From Chloroflexi bacterium RBG_16_72_14 (lineage in GTDB: Bacteria > Chloroflexota > Limnocylindria > Limnocylindrales > CSP1-4), in assembly GCA_001797035.1 (NCBI GenBank), contig MGOE01000078.1:1-23442 (forward strand): a DNA stretch of 23,442 nt, in the 5' to 3' direction. Below the pieces are notes generated by a model. It was not told where the DNA came from and did not search any database. It saw nothing but the letters and a program-made list of their open reading frames with translations. The first letter of the stretch is position 1, and the number at the start of each line of letters is the position of its first letter. The position numbers were made by a program, and so were the translations under genes. Positions 1-7,823 of the stretch are shown here, in pieces.

Positions 1-85
1 TCACGTCGCTGACGGCGTGCACACCGCCGAAGGCGACGTTGATGTTGCGCATCTCGACGAGCGGCGTTCGCTCCGCGACGGTCAC
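1..85 (-). CDS. xylG: Sugar ABC transporter ATP-binding protein, N-terminal fragment (XylG-like)
   Basis: Only the first 28 codons are inside the window; the gene continues past base 1. It starts with GTG at 85, preceded on the minus strand by a GGGAGGAC ribosome binding site. The visible residues (VTVAERTPLVEMRNINVAFG, then GVHAVSDV) match the opening strand of ABC ATPases, where an aromatic/Phe-Gly pair before a 'xALxxVxL' strand forms the nucleotide base-stacking A-loop region. No Walker motif is visible because of the truncation. It lies 20 bases downstream of the permease stop on the same strand, so it should be the ATPase that energises XylFH import. The XylG assignment comes from those two partners, not from this fragment. 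Confidence 0.75.
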   Translation of the reverse strand, partial: MTVAERTPLVEMRNINVAFGGVHAVSDV

Positions 86-105
86 GGGTCTGTCCTCCCA
101 GCCGC

Positions 106-1428
106 TCAGGAACCGCGTCGGCGGTTGAAGGTGTCGAAACCGACCGCGACGATCAGCACGATGCCGGCCACGACGTTCTGGCCGGGCGAGTTGACGCCCA
201 TGAAGCTCAGGCCGTAGGCCAGGGACTGCATGACGAATGCGCCGAGCACCGCACCCGGGATGGTCCCGATGCCGCCGGCGAACGAGGTGCCGCCGACCAC
301 CGCGGCGGCGATGACATACAGCTCGTAGCTCTGGCCGACGTCGAGCGTGGCCCCGTTCAGCCGGGCCGATGCGATCGCGGCCGCGAGGGCACACAGGACG
401 CCCATCACGACATAGGTCTTGAGGATCGTCCAGCGGGTGTTGATGCCGGCGAGCTCGGCCGCGTCGGGATTGCCGCCGTAGGCATAGACGTATCGCCCGA
501 ACCGTCGCCGATTGGCCATCCAGGTCATCGCGAGGGTAACGCCGATCAGCAGCATGATCGGATTCGGGAACCCGGTCGGGATCCTCCAGCCGCCTTCGGG
601 CGTCGGCCCCCAGTTCTGCTCGGTAGCGATCCGGTTGGCGAGACCCTCCGGCCAGAGGTTGGCATTGGCGAACGCGGCCACGCCGAGCACGGCAGCGCAG
701 CCGACGACGCCGATCAGGACCTCCGCCCACATCGGCCTGACCGGGAATCCGAACCGCCGACGTTGCCGCCGACCGTTGATCAGGAGCGCGACGATGGCGA
801 GGCACCCCACCAGGCCGAGGATCCAGGTCAGGGTGCCACCGATCGATCCCTGGGCCCCACCGCCGATGAGCTGGAAGTTCGGGTCCAGCCCCGAGACGGC
901 GGCACCGCTCGAGAGATACCACACGACACCGCGGATGGAGAGCAGCCCGCCCAGCGTGACGATGAACGACGGCACGCCGATGTAGGCGATGATGTATCCC
1001 TGGAGCCCACCTACGAGCGCCCCGAGCCCGACGCCGAGGCCGAGTGCGATGACCCAGCGGAACGGGAAGTCCGCGCCCATCCCCAGCATCGGCATCCAGT
1101 CGGTCATCAGCAGGGCGTAGGTCATGGCGATGAGGCCGACCAGCGATCCGACGGACAGGTCGATGTTGCGCGACACGATGACCAGGACCATCCCGGTCGC
1201 GATCACCGCCACGCCGGCGGCCTGCACCGCCAGCGTGACCATGTTGGTCGGCTGGAAGAGCGTGCCGCCGCTCAGGATGTTGAAGGTGAGCAGGATCGCC
1301 GCGAGGGCGACGAGCATGCCGAACAGGCGGAGATCGATCTCCGTCTGGGCGATGAGACCACGTATGGACGCTCGGGAGGGAGGTTGAACCTGACCGGATA
1401 CCGGTGTCGCGTCGGCCACGTTCGTCAC
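106..1428 (-). CDS. xylH: Sugar ABC transporter permease (XylH-type)
   Basis: The 440-residue protein is an inner-membrane permease of the BPD_transp_2 family (XylH/RbsC/AraH) that forms the pore of a pentose importer. About ten hydrophobic segments are visible, from near residue 33 (LFGMLVALAAILLTFNILSG) to the C-terminal VVAGIVLIVAVGFDTFNRRR. Family signatures include NIDLSVGSLVGL near residue 88, the coupling-region text NPDAAELAGINTRW near 322, and GGTSFAGGIGTIPGAVLGA near 380. The large polar loop between residues about 220 and 310 is typical of the longer XylH-type permeases compared with RbsC (about 320 residues). The start is GTG at 1428, with AGGAGG seven bases upstream. It sits between xylF (93-base gap with a strong hairpin) and xylG (20-base gap). 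Substrate is inferred from XylF; ribose-type sugars cannot be excluded. Confidence 0.9.
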   Translation of the reverse strand: MTNVADATPVSGQVQPPSRASIRGLIAQTEIDLRLFGMLVALAAILLTFNILSGGTLFQPTNMVTLAVQAAGVAVIATGMVLVIVSRNIDLSVGSLVGLIAMTYALLMTDWMPMLGMGADFPFRWVIALGLGVGLGALVGGLQGYIIAYIGVPSFIVTLGGLLSIRGVVWYLSSGAAVSGLDPNFQLIGGGAQGSIGGTLTWILGLVGCLAIVALLINGRRQRRRFGFPVRPMWAEVLIGVVGCAAVLGVAAFANANLWPEGLANRIATEQNWGPTPEGGWRIPTGFPNPIMLLIGVTLAMTWMANRRRFGRYVYAYGGNPDAAELAGINTRWTILKTYVVMGVLCALAAAIASARLNGATLDVGQSYELYVIAAAVVGGTSFAGGIGTIPGAVLGAFVMQSLAYGLSFMGVNSPGQNVVAGIVLIVAVGFDTFNRRRGS

Positions 1429-1457
1429 GACGGCCCTCCTGGCCCTGGGTGGGGAGA

Positions 1458-1489
1458 CCTGCGCCCCCGGGGTTTCCCGGGGGCGCAGG
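1458..1489 (-). terminator. Perfect 14-bp hairpin between xylF and xylH, no U-tract
   Basis: The arm CCTGCGCCCCCGGG at 1458-1471 pairs perfectly with 1476-1489 across a 4-base loop. On the minus (coding) strand the bases after the hairpin are TCTCCCC, not a U-tract, so it may act as a partial terminator or as a 3' stabiliser of xylF mRNA. Such structures are well known between binding-protein and permease genes (for example the malE-malF intergenic repeats) and would explain higher yield of the binding protein than of the membrane subunits. Confidence 0.7.
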
Positions 1490-1521
1490 ATCGGTTGGCT
1501 AGGTGCGCGGTCGGATGACCG

Positions 1522-2667
1522 CTACTTGCACGCGGCCGGCCCCGTCGCGGGGTCGACGCCCTTGCACAGATCCTCCTTGGTGATCTGGCCGCCATCGACG
1601 GCCAGCTGCAGGTTCTCCGCGGTGAGCGGAGTGGGCTGCAGGATGAACGACTTGACCACGGTTCCGTCCGGCGTGGTGAAGTCCTTGGCGGTAAGGCCGG
1701 CGGTCGGGGCGACCGTCGGATCAAGGAGGCCGTCCGGAAGGGTCAGGCTGGCCATGGCGGTGCCCTTGCACAGCTCGAGGGCTGCGGCGCCGGCAGCCTT
1801 GCCCAGCTCGTTGGCGTTCTTCCAGACGTCGACGTACTGCTTGCCCAGCGCGACGTTGTTCAGGTTGGCGGGATCGCCGTCCTGGCCGCTCAGGGGCGGG
1901 AAGCCGTAGCTCTTGGCCGTCAGGGCACCCACGACGCCGAGCGCCGTGCTGTCGTTCTCGGCCAGGATGGCATCGATCTTGTTGCCGTCGGCGACGGCCT
2001 TGTCGATGATGGCTTCCATGTTGGACTGGGCCTTCTCGGTCTTCCAGGCGTCCGTGAACGTTCCGTCGGGCCCGTTGAGGATCTTGATCTTGCCCGCGTC
2101 GACCGCGGCCTTGAGGCCGGCCTCGTCCCAGCCCTGCGGCAGGAACGTGGACGCATTCGGGTCGCCCGGGTCGCCCTTGATCAGGACGTAGTTGCCCTCG
2201 GGGACCTTGGCGAGGATGGCCGCGGCTTCGGCCTTGCCCACGAGCACGTTGTCGAACGTGATGTAGAGGATGCTGGAGTCCTCGATGAGGCGGTCGTAGG
2301 CGATGACCGGGATGCCCGCATCCTTGGCCTTCTGGAGGGCCGGCAGGATGGCCTTGTTGTCCTGGGCGAGCAGGATCAGGACCTTGGCGCCCTTCGAGAT
2401 GAGGGTGTCGACGTCGGTCAGCTGCTGCTCGTTGCTGAGGTTCGCGTCGGCGTCGATGTACGTGCCGCCGCCGGCCTCGACGGTCGACTTGATGTTCGGC
2501 TGGTCGTGCGCCGCCCAGCGGGGCTGCTGGAAGTTGTTCCACGAGACGCCGACGGTGCAGTCGGCACCGGCACCGCCGGTCGGGGCGGCGGTGCCGCCAC
2601 CGGTGGAGCAGGCCGTCACGATGACGGCAGCGGCCCCGACGAGCGCCGCAAGCCTGCGAATCTGCAT
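1522..2667 (-). CDS. xylF: D-xylose ABC transporter substrate-binding lipoprotein
   Basis: The 381-residue protein is a periplasmic-binding-protein-like type I sugar receptor, anchored to the membrane as a lipoprotein. Residues 1-20 are a lipoprotein signal: basic start MQIRR, hydrophobic core, lipobox VTAC with Cys20. The body follows XylF closely: VSWNNFQQPRW at the first strand, a GIPVIAYDRLI segment, YITFDNVLVG, PEGNYVLIKGDP, an AILAENDSTALG hinge-strand segment, and PLSGQDGDPANL; the Asp/Asn/Arg positions correspond to sugar contacts in the family. The ATG at 2667 was chosen over an upstream in-frame extension because it has GGAGGAGG nine bases before it and begins the signal peptide. 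It is the first gene of the importer operon, downstream of the ROK regulator. Xylose is the best guess for substrate from family resemblance. Confidence 0.92.
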   Translation of the reverse strand: MQIRRLAALVGAAAVIVTACSTGGGTAAPTGGAGADCTVGVSWNNFQQPRWAAHDQPNIKSTVEAGGGTYIDADANLSNEQQLTDVDTLISKGAKVLILLAQDNKAILPALQKAKDAGIPVIAYDRLIEDSSILYITFDNVLVGKAEAAAILAKVPEGNYVLIKGDPGDPNASTFLPQGWDEAGLKAAVDAGKIKILNGPDGTFTDAWKTEKAQSNMEAIIDKAVADGNKIDAILAENDSTALGVVGALTAKSYGFPPLSGQDGDPANLNNVALGKQYVDVWKNANELGKAAGAAALELCKGTAMASLTLPDGLLDPTVAPTAGLTAKDFTTPDGTVVKSFILQPTPLTAENLQLAVDGGQITKEDLCKGVDPATGPAACK

Positions 2668-2688
2668 GCGCGTTTTCCTCCTCCAGTT

Positions 2689-2700
2689 GACGAATTCGTC
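2689..2700. promoter_or_regulatory. Perfect 12-bp palindrome upstream of xylF, candidate operator
   Basis: GACGAATTCGTC is a perfect palindrome lying 21 bases upstream of the xylF ATG, just 5' of its ribosome binding site. Its place in the leader of a transporter operon next to a ROK repressor gene makes it a candidate operator. It does not resemble the imperfect repeat found at the ROK start, so the two cannot both be assigned to the ROK protein with confidence. Confidence 0.35.
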
Positions 2701-2764
2701 GTCCACGAAAACGGCGTGAGCCGGCCCTACGCTACTACGATTGGCTAGCCCCTTTCCTGCTGTT

Positions 2765-2779
2765 CGCCCGGTCCGGGCG
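2765..2779 (-). terminator. Short GC hairpin after the ROK gene
   Basis: CGCCCGG at 2765-2771 and CCGGGCG at 2773-2779 are exact inverted copies around a single base; as RNA this would be a 6-bp stem with a 3-base loop. It lies 38 bases beyond the ROK stop codon on that gene's strand. No U-tract follows, so it could equally be an attenuator-like element before xylF or a protein-binding palindrome. Confidence 0.3.
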
Positions 2780-2816
2780 GGGGTGATGTGCACGTCAGGC
2801 AGCGGCGTTCCGTGCC

Positions 2817-4046
2817 TCAGGCAGTTGCGAGATGGATGGCGCCGTCGCGCGCCCCGACCCGGCTGGCCGGGTCGGCCAGCAGCGGCTCGAAGGCGAGCTC
2901 GGCGGCGCCGAGCAGGGGTGCGTCCGCACCCAGCGACGCGGGGACGATCCGGACGATCGCGCGGGGCGCCGGCAGGGCGCGGGTCGCGATCTCGGCTTCG
3001 ATGGTGGCGCGGACGAACGGGTAGATGCGGCCGTGCATGGCGCCCAGCACGACGAGCCGCGGGTTGAGCAGGTTGACCAGCCCGGCCAGGCCGATGCCCA
3101 GCCAGCGACCGACATGATGGAGCGCCGCCACGGCCGCCGGCGATCCGGCCTCGGCGTCGCGGAGCACGGCCTCCACGCCGTCCCGGCCGGCGTCTGACGG
3201 CAGGCCGGCCAGCGTGAGCAGCGCGCCCTCGCCGACCTCTGTCTCCCAGCAGCCGGTCGAGCCGCACCGGCACGCCACCCCGTCCGGGTTGGCCGGCATG
3301 TGGCCGATCTCGCCGCCGTACCCGGCGACGCCCGTCAGCGGCACGCCACCGGTGATCGCGCCGCCACCCACGCCGACCTCGCCCGAGACATACAGCACGT
3401 CGTCCACGCCGACGGCCGCGCCGCGGCGGTGCTCGGCGAGGACGCCAAGGTCGGCGTCGTTGGCGACGGCGATCGGGATCGTGGTGCCCAGGGCCCGCGC
3501 CAGGTGCGCCCCCAGCGGGACGTCCACCCAGCCGAGGTTCGGCGCCATCGACACCAGCCCGTCGCTGCGGCGCACGACGCCGGCGACCGCGACCCCGATG
3601 CCGATCAGCGGGTCGTGGACGCTTGCCTGGAGCTCACGGGTGAGGCCCGCGAGGTCGGCGACCACGCTGTCCACCGACAGGTGGCCGCGCGGCCGGTCCA
3701 CCCGGATCTCGGCCAGCGTCTCGCCGCCCAGGCCGACGATCGCCGCTGCGATGGAGTCGACGAGGATCTCGATGGCGAGGACGGTGGCGCCGTGGGGGTT
3801 GAGCCGCACCATCGGGGAGGGGCGGCCGGGCGTCCCCAGCCGGACGGCAGGCGCCTCGGTCACGAGGCCCGCCCCGGCCAGCTCTCCGACGAGCCCGCGG
3901 ATAGCGCTCCGGGTGAGGCCGGTCGCCGCGACAAGCTCCGAGCGCGACATCGGCCCGTGCTCGTGGAGCCCGCGGACGATCGCGCTGAGGTTCGCGCGGC
4001 GAACCGTCTCGCTCCGCTGCCCGACGTCCGTGCCGTGGATGCGCAA
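2817..4046 (-). CDS. ROK-family transcriptional repressor (XylR/NagC type)
   Basis: The 409-residue protein joins an N-terminal winged helix-turn-helix (about residues 15-75, including MSRSELVAATGLTRSAIRG) to a ROK sugar-kinase-like domain (about 85-390). The ROK zinc site is complete: His249 in GGEIGHM plus Cys259, Cys261 and Cys266 in CRCGSTGCWE. A VANDAD motif (195-199) matches the sugar-binding Asn-Asp of the family. Such proteins bind a sugar and release DNA in response. It precedes xylFHG on the same strand and faces the SDR/dehydrogenase pair divergently, so both units are likely targets. The start is TTG at 4046 with AAAGGA 11 bases upstream; no better ATG or GTG is in frame near it. 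Xylose as inducer is inferred from the neighbours. Confidence 0.92.
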   Translation of the reverse strand: MRIHGTDVGQRSETVRRANLSAIVRGLHEHGPMSRSELVAATGLTRSAIRGLVGELAGAGLVTEAPAVRLGTPGRPSPMVRLNPHGATVLAIEILVDSIAAAIVGLGGETLAEIRVDRPRGHLSVDSVVADLAGLTRELQASVHDPLIGIGVAVAGVVRRSDGLVSMAPNLGWVDVPLGAHLARALGTTIPIAVANDADLGVLAEHRRGAAVGVDDVLYVSGEVGVGGGAITGGVPLTGVAGYGGEIGHMPANPDGVACRCGSTGCWETEVGEGALLTLAGLPSDAGRDGVEAVLRDAEAGSPAAVAALHHVGRWLGIGLAGLVNLLNPRLVVLGAMHGRIYPFVRATIEAEIATRALPAPRAIVRIVPASLGADAPLLGAAELAFEPLLADPASRVGARDGAIHLATA

Positions 4047-4066
4047 AGGTTTGTGATCCTTTCGCC
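4041..4066. promoter_or_regulatory. Imperfect inverted repeat over the ROK start, candidate autoregulatory operator
   Basis: GCGCAAAGG at 4041-4049 and CCTTTCGCC at 4058-4066 are inverted copies at 7 of 9 positions around an 8-base spacer. The site overlaps the ROK start codon and its ribosome binding site in the 85-base divergent intergenic region. Its position suits repression of the regulator and of the divergent oxidoreductase genes. No DNA-binding evidence is available from sequence alone. Confidence 0.35.
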
Positions 4067-4078
4067 TAAATCTGTGCC

Positions 4079-4107
4079 AGACTCGTACAGACGCGCTTCC
4101 GTGTCAA
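4079..4107 (-). promoter_or_regulatory. Possible promoter for the ROK gene
   Basis: On the minus strand a perfect TTGACA -35 hexamer occupies 4107-4102. Seventeen bases further on, 4084-4079 reads GAGTCT, a poor -10. The spacing to the TTG start (about 26 bases of leader) is sensible, but the weak -10 keeps this tentative. Confidence 0.3.
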
Positions 4108-4131
4108 GTTTCCTGGAGGAGGAGGACCCCC

Positions 4132-4839
4132 ATGGAGCGACTCGACGGCAAGGTGGCGATGATCACCGGGGCCAGTCGCGGGATCGGCGCCGCCGTCGCC
4201 CACGCACTCGCGGCAGCAGGCGTCCGCCTCGGCCTCGGCTCCCGGAGCGGGGATGACCTCGGCCTCGCGGACGCCGTCGCGCTCCCGTGCGACGTACGCG
4301 ACCCGGCGGCCCTCGAGCGCCTCGCCTCGGCCACCGCGGAGCGGTTCGGCCGCCTGGACATCCTCGTGGTCAACGCCGGGGTCGGGGCGTACGGCCCCTT
4401 CCTGGAGCTGCCGCTCGAGCAGCTCGACGAGATGATCGACGTCAACGTGAAGGGCGCGCTCTACTCGGTGAGGGCCGCGCTGCCGCACCTCCTGCGCAGC
4501 GACGCGGCCGACATCGTGACGATCGCCTCCGAGGCGGGCCGCCGGGGGCTGCCGCTGGAGGCCGCGTACTGCGCGTCCAAGTTCGCCCAGGTGGGCCTGA
4601 CGCGGGCCCTGGACCACGAGCTGCGAGAGCAGGGCGTGCGATGCACGAACGTGTGCCCCGGCGGCGTCGCGACGGACTTCGCGATGGGCCGCGGCCGCAC
4701 GCCAGAGATGCCCGCGCTCCAGGGGATGATGCGGCCACAGGACATCGCGGAGACCGTGCTGTTCGTGCTGACCCGTCCGCGCCACCACCGGATCCTCGAG
4801 GTGGCGCTGCGACCGGTCACCGAGACCTCGTGGGGGTGA
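4132..4839 (+). CDS. SDR family NAD(P)-dependent oxidoreductase
   Basis: The 235-residue protein is a classical short-chain dehydrogenase/reductase, close to the usual 250-residue length. The cofactor glycine motif TGASRGIG is at 12-19, CDV at 53-55 contacts the adenine in the family, NAG is at 81-83, the catalytic Asn105 lies in NVKG, and the catalytic triad is Ser133, Tyr146 and Lys150 (YCASK). The ATG has an excellent GGAGGAGGAGG upstream. It is divergent from the ROK gene and ends 5 bases before the next gene, so the two are cotranscribed. Substrate cannot be read from sequence; with xylFHG nearby, a sugar or sugar-acid oxidation or reduction is plausible. Caulobacter XylB, a xylose dehydrogenase, is also an SDR, but I see no specific match. 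Confidence 0.9.
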   Translation: MERLDGKVAMITGASRGIGAAVAHALAAAGVRLGLGSRSGDDLGLADAVALPCDVRDPAALERLASATAERFGRLDILVVNAGVGAYGPFLELPLEQLDEMIDVNVKGALYSVRAALPHLLRSDAADIVTIASEAGRRGLPLEAAYCASKFAQVGLTRALDHELREQGVRCTNVCPGGVATDFAMGRGRTPEMPALQGMMRPQDIAETVLFVLTRPRHHRILEVALRPVTETSWG

Positions 4840-4844
4840 TCGCG

Positions 4845-5834
4845 ATGCGCCGCGTCCGCTGGGGCGTCCTGTCGACCGCCAGCATCGCCACCCACAAGGT
4901 CATCCCGGGCCTCCACAAGACGGCCAACGGCGAGGTCCTCGCGATCGCGTCGCGCGACGCGGGCCGGGCCCGCGACGCGGCCACCGCGCTGGGCATCCCA
5001 CGGGCGTACGGCTCGTACGAGGCGCTGCTCGCCGACCCGGACGTTGACGCGGTGTACGTCCCGCTGCCCAACCACCTCCACGCGCCGTGGACGATCGCGG
5101 CGACACGGGCGGGCAAGCACGTGCTGTGCGAGAAGCCGCTCGCCATGACGGCCGAGGTCGCGCAGGAGATGGTCGACGCGGCTGCCGCGGCGGGCGTCCT
5201 GCTGATGGAGGCGTTCATGTACCGCCTCCACCCGTCGTGGGTCGCCGCCCGCGAGATCGTCGCGTCCGGAAGGATCGGCCGGCTACGGGCCGTGGACAGC
5301 TGGTTCTCGTACTTCAACGACGATCCCGCCAACATCCGGAACATCCGCGAGGCGGGCGGGGGCGCCCTGTTCGACGTCGGCTGCTACTCGGTCAACCTGT
5401 CGCGGATGCTGTTCGGCTGCGAGCCGGACCGCGTCCAGGCGGTCGTCGTGCGTGAGCCGGCGTCGGGCGTGGACGTGCTCACGGCCGGGATCCTCGCGTT
5501 CGGCGACGGCACGGCGACGTTCACCTGCTCGACCCGGACCGAGTCCGACCAGCGGGTCGACATCTACGGCACGGACGGCCGCATCTCGATCGACATCCCG
5601 TTCAACATCCCGCCCGACCGGCCCACCCGGATCTCCGTGATCGCCGGCGGTGACCCGCCCGTCGCGCCGGCCGCGGACGTGCTCACGTTCGACACTGCGG
5701 ACCCGTATACCGTGGAGGCCGAGCGGTTCGCCGCGGCGATCCTCGACGGCACGCCGGTCCCCACCCCGCCCGGTGATGCCGTCGCCAATCTGCGAGTCAT
5801 CGAGCGGCTGTTCGCGGCCGGCGACGGAGCCTGA
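4845..5834 (+). CDS. Gfo/Idh/MocA oxidoreductase, D-xylose 1-dehydrogenase-like
   Basis: The 329-residue protein has an N-terminal Rossmann fold (RWGVLSTASIA at 5-15, then an ASRD segment that follows beta-2) and a C-terminal alpha/beta sheet domain. The family hallmark CEKPLA has Lys97, the catalytic lysine region. Two stretches, LMEAFMYRLHPSW and GGGALFDVGCYSVN, are characteristic of the dimeric dihydrodiol dehydrogenase / NADP-dependent D-xylose dehydrogenase branch, whose members oxidise xylose to xylonolactone. The ATG at 4845 was preferred, with GGGGG eight bases upstream; an in-frame GTG at 4836 overlapping the SDR stop is the alternative and adds three residues. Its place beside xylFHG and a ROK regulator supports an oxidative pentose role, although related enzymes act on other sugars or inositols. 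Confidence 0.85.
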   Translation: MRRVRWGVLSTASIATHKVIPGLHKTANGEVLAIASRDAGRARDAATALGIPRAYGSYEALLADPDVDAVYVPLPNHLHAPWTIAATRAGKHVLCEKPLAMTAEVAQEMVDAAAAAGVLLMEAFMYRLHPSWVAAREIVASGRIGRLRAVDSWFSYFNDDPANIRNIREAGGGALFDVGCYSVNLSRMLFGCEPDRVQAVVVREPASGVDVLTAGILAFGDGTATFTCSTRTESDQRVDIYGTDGRISIDIPFNIPPDRPTRISVIAGGDPPVAPAADVLTFDTADPYTVEAERFAAAILDGTPVPTPPGDAVANLRVIERLFAAGDGA

Positions 5835-5843
5835 CCGCGGGCG

Positions 5844-5849
5844 TACCAT
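5844..5849 (+). promoter_or_regulatory. Possible -10 element before the haloperoxidase gene
   Basis: TACCAT (4 of 6 matches to the -10 consensus) lies 47 bases upstream of the ATG at 5897, in the 62-base gap after the dehydrogenase. I see no convincing -35. A separate promoter here is plausible because the gene functions change at this point. Confidence 0.25.
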
Positions 5850-5896
5850 TCTGGCCGCCGCGATCGGGCGTCCCAGTGCGAATCGAGGTGCGAGTC

Positions 5897-7816
5897 ATGG
5901 TCGACGGAACCGGACGCCCGGTCGAGCCCGCGGGTGGTCGCCGGCGCGCGGGCCGGGCACGACTGCTGGTCGTGGGCGTCGCGCTGGTCGCGCTGGTCGC
6001 CGTTGGCACCGGGCTCGCGGTCACCCGGCCCTGGGAGCCGGCGCCCACCTGCCCGCCGGTGGCGGAGCACCCGGACTGGTCCGTGGCACGCCGCTGGGAC
6101 GAGGCCCTGCTGGACGCCATCCGCCGCTCGCTGCCGAACCCGCCCGTCCACGCTCGGAACCTGTTCCACGCGTCGGTGGCGATGTGGGACGCCTGGGCCG
6201 CCTACGACGCCACCGCATCCGGCTACATCGTCAACGACAAGGCCTCCGCCGCGAACGTCGAGGCGGCGCGCAACGAGGCGATCAGCTACGCCGCGTACCG
6301 GGTCCTGAACGCGCGCTTCATCAAGGCCGTGGGCGGCGACGTGTCCCTGTCGCAGTTCGCCGACCTCATGGACGCCCTGTGCTACCCGGTCGCCGTCACC
6401 ACCACCGAGGGCGACTCGCCGGCCGCCGTGGGCAACCGCATCGCGGAGGCCGTGCTCGCGTACGGCAAGGCGGACGGCTCGAACGAGACCGGCGGCTACG
6501 CCGCCGAGGACTACAAGCCCGTCAACCAGGCGCTCGTCGTGGCCGGCTCGGGCACGACGATGCAGGACCCGAACCGCTGGCAACCCCTCCAGATCGAGCA
6601 CATGATCTCGCAGAACGGGATCCCGATCACCAACGGGGTGCAGCAGGCCGTCGGGCCGCACTGGGGGCACGTGAAGGGCTTCGCCCTCCCCGAGGACACC
6701 GGTCACGGGACGCCGATCGACCCCGGCCCGCCGCCGCGCCTGGGTGACCCGGCCACCGACGCCCTGTTCAAGGCGCAGGTGATCGAGGTCATCCGCGACA
6801 GCGCGATGGTGGACCCGTCTGACGGCCAGACCATCGACATCTCGCCCGGCGCGCTCGGCGGCAACACGCTCGGCACCAACGACGGCCACGGGCATCCCGT
6901 GAACCCGGCGACCGGGGAGCCCTACGCGCCGGACCCCGTCCTGCGCGGCGACTTCGCCCGGGTGATGGCGGAGTTCTGGGCCGACGGCCCAGAGTCCGAG
7001 ACGCCGCCGGGCCACTGGAACGTGCTCGCCAACCACGTCTCCGACGAGCTCGACCCGGACCTGCGGATCGGCGGCACGGGCGAGCCGGTGGACCGCCTCC
7101 AGTGGGACGTGAAGCTGTATCTCGCGCTCAACGGCGCCGTCCACGATGCCGCGATCGCCGCCTGGGGCCTCAAGGGCTACTACGACGGCACGCGCCCGAT
7201 CTCGATGATCCGGTACATGGGCGGCCTTGGCCAGTCGAGCGATCCGTCGCTACCCTCGTACCACGAGGACGGGCTGCCGCTCGTCGACGGTCTGGTCGAG
7301 GTGATCACGACGAACACGACCGCGGCCGGCCAGCGGCACGAGGCGCTCGCCGATAACGAGGGCGAGATCGCGATCCGCGCCTGGACCGGCAACCCCGCGG
7401 ACCCGGCGACCCAGGTTGGCGGCGTGACCTGGATCCGGGCGGTGGACTGGGTGCCATACCAGCTGCCGACGTTCGTGACGCCGGCGTTCCAGGGCTACAT
7501 CTCGGGGCACAGCACGTTCAGCCGGGCGGGCGCAGAGGTGATGACCGCCTTCACGGGCAGCGAGTACTTCCCGGGCGGGATCAGCGGCTACACGATTCCT
7601 GCCGGATCGCTCAAGTTCGAGAAGGGCCCGACGACCGACATCCGCCTCGAGTGGGCGACGTACTACGACGCGTCCGACCAGGCCGGGCAGTCGCGGCTCT
7701 ACGGTGGCATCCACGTCGCGGCCGACGACTTCGCCGGCCGCGAGGTCGGCTCGATCTGCGGCAAGGGCGCCTGGGTGATCGCCCAGCGCTACTACCGCGG
7801 GACGGCGGGGTCCTGA
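5897..7816 (+). CDS. Vanadium-dependent haloperoxidase-like protein, membrane-anchored
   Basis: The 639-residue protein belongs to the vanadium haloperoxidase / PAP2-type acid phosphatase superfamily. All three vanadate-site motifs are present: Lys426-x6-Arg433-Pro434 (KGYYDGTRP), Ser536-Gly-His538 (SGHST), and Ser599-Arg600-x5-His606-x3-Asp610 (SRLYGGIHVAADD). His606 corresponds to the histidine that binds vanadate and His538 to the acid-base histidine. Residues about 22-44 are one hydrophobic segment after an Arg-rich stretch, so the enzyme is probably exported and anchored by its N terminus. The ATG at 5897 follows GAGGTG by eight bases; an upstream in-frame GTG at 5876 is possible. The UnbV/CRTAC1 gene follows after 7 bases. 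Whether it oxidises halides, or is a phosphatase, cannot be told from sequence. Confidence 0.88.
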   Translation: MVDGTGRPVEPAGGRRRAGRARLLVVGVALVALVAVGTGLAVTRPWEPAPTCPPVAEHPDWSVARRWDEALLDAIRRSLPNPPVHARNLFHASVAMWDAWAAYDATASGYIVNDKASAANVEAARNEAISYAAYRVLNARFIKAVGGDVSLSQFADLMDALCYPVAVTTTEGDSPAAVGNRIAEAVLAYGKADGSNETGGYAAEDYKPVNQALVVAGSGTTMQDPNRWQPLQIEHMISQNGIPITNGVQQAVGPHWGHVKGFALPEDTGHGTPIDPGPPPRLGDPATDALFKAQVIEVIRDSAMVDPSDGQTIDISPGALGGNTLGTNDGHGHPVNPATGEPYAPDPVLRGDFARVMAEFWADGPESETPPGHWNVLANHVSDELDPDLRIGGTGEPVDRLQWDVKLYLALNGAVHDAAIAAWGLKGYYDGTRPISMIRYMGGLGQSSDPSLPSYHEDGLPLVDGLVEVITTNTTAAGQRHEALADNEGEIAIRAWTGNPADPATQVGGVTWIRAVDWVPYQLPTFVTPAFQGYISGHSTFSRAGAEVMTAFTGSEYFPGGISGYTIPAGSLKFEKGPTTDIRLEWATYYDASDQAGQSRLYGGIHVAADDFAGREVGSICGKGAWVIAQRYYRGTAGS

Positions 7817-7823
7817 GCCCGCG

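Noticed and set aside
2668..3273. In-frame open reading frame extending xylF upstream by about 200 codons
   Set aside because: It is antisense to the end of the ROK gene, has Arg/Pro-rich composition, and the ATG at 2667 has the ribosome site and a lipoprotein signal peptide.
4071..4091. TCTGT/ACAGA inverted repeat in the ROK-SDR divergent region
   Set aside because: Five-base arms with an 11-base spacer are expected by chance; I kept only the longer repeat at the ROK start.
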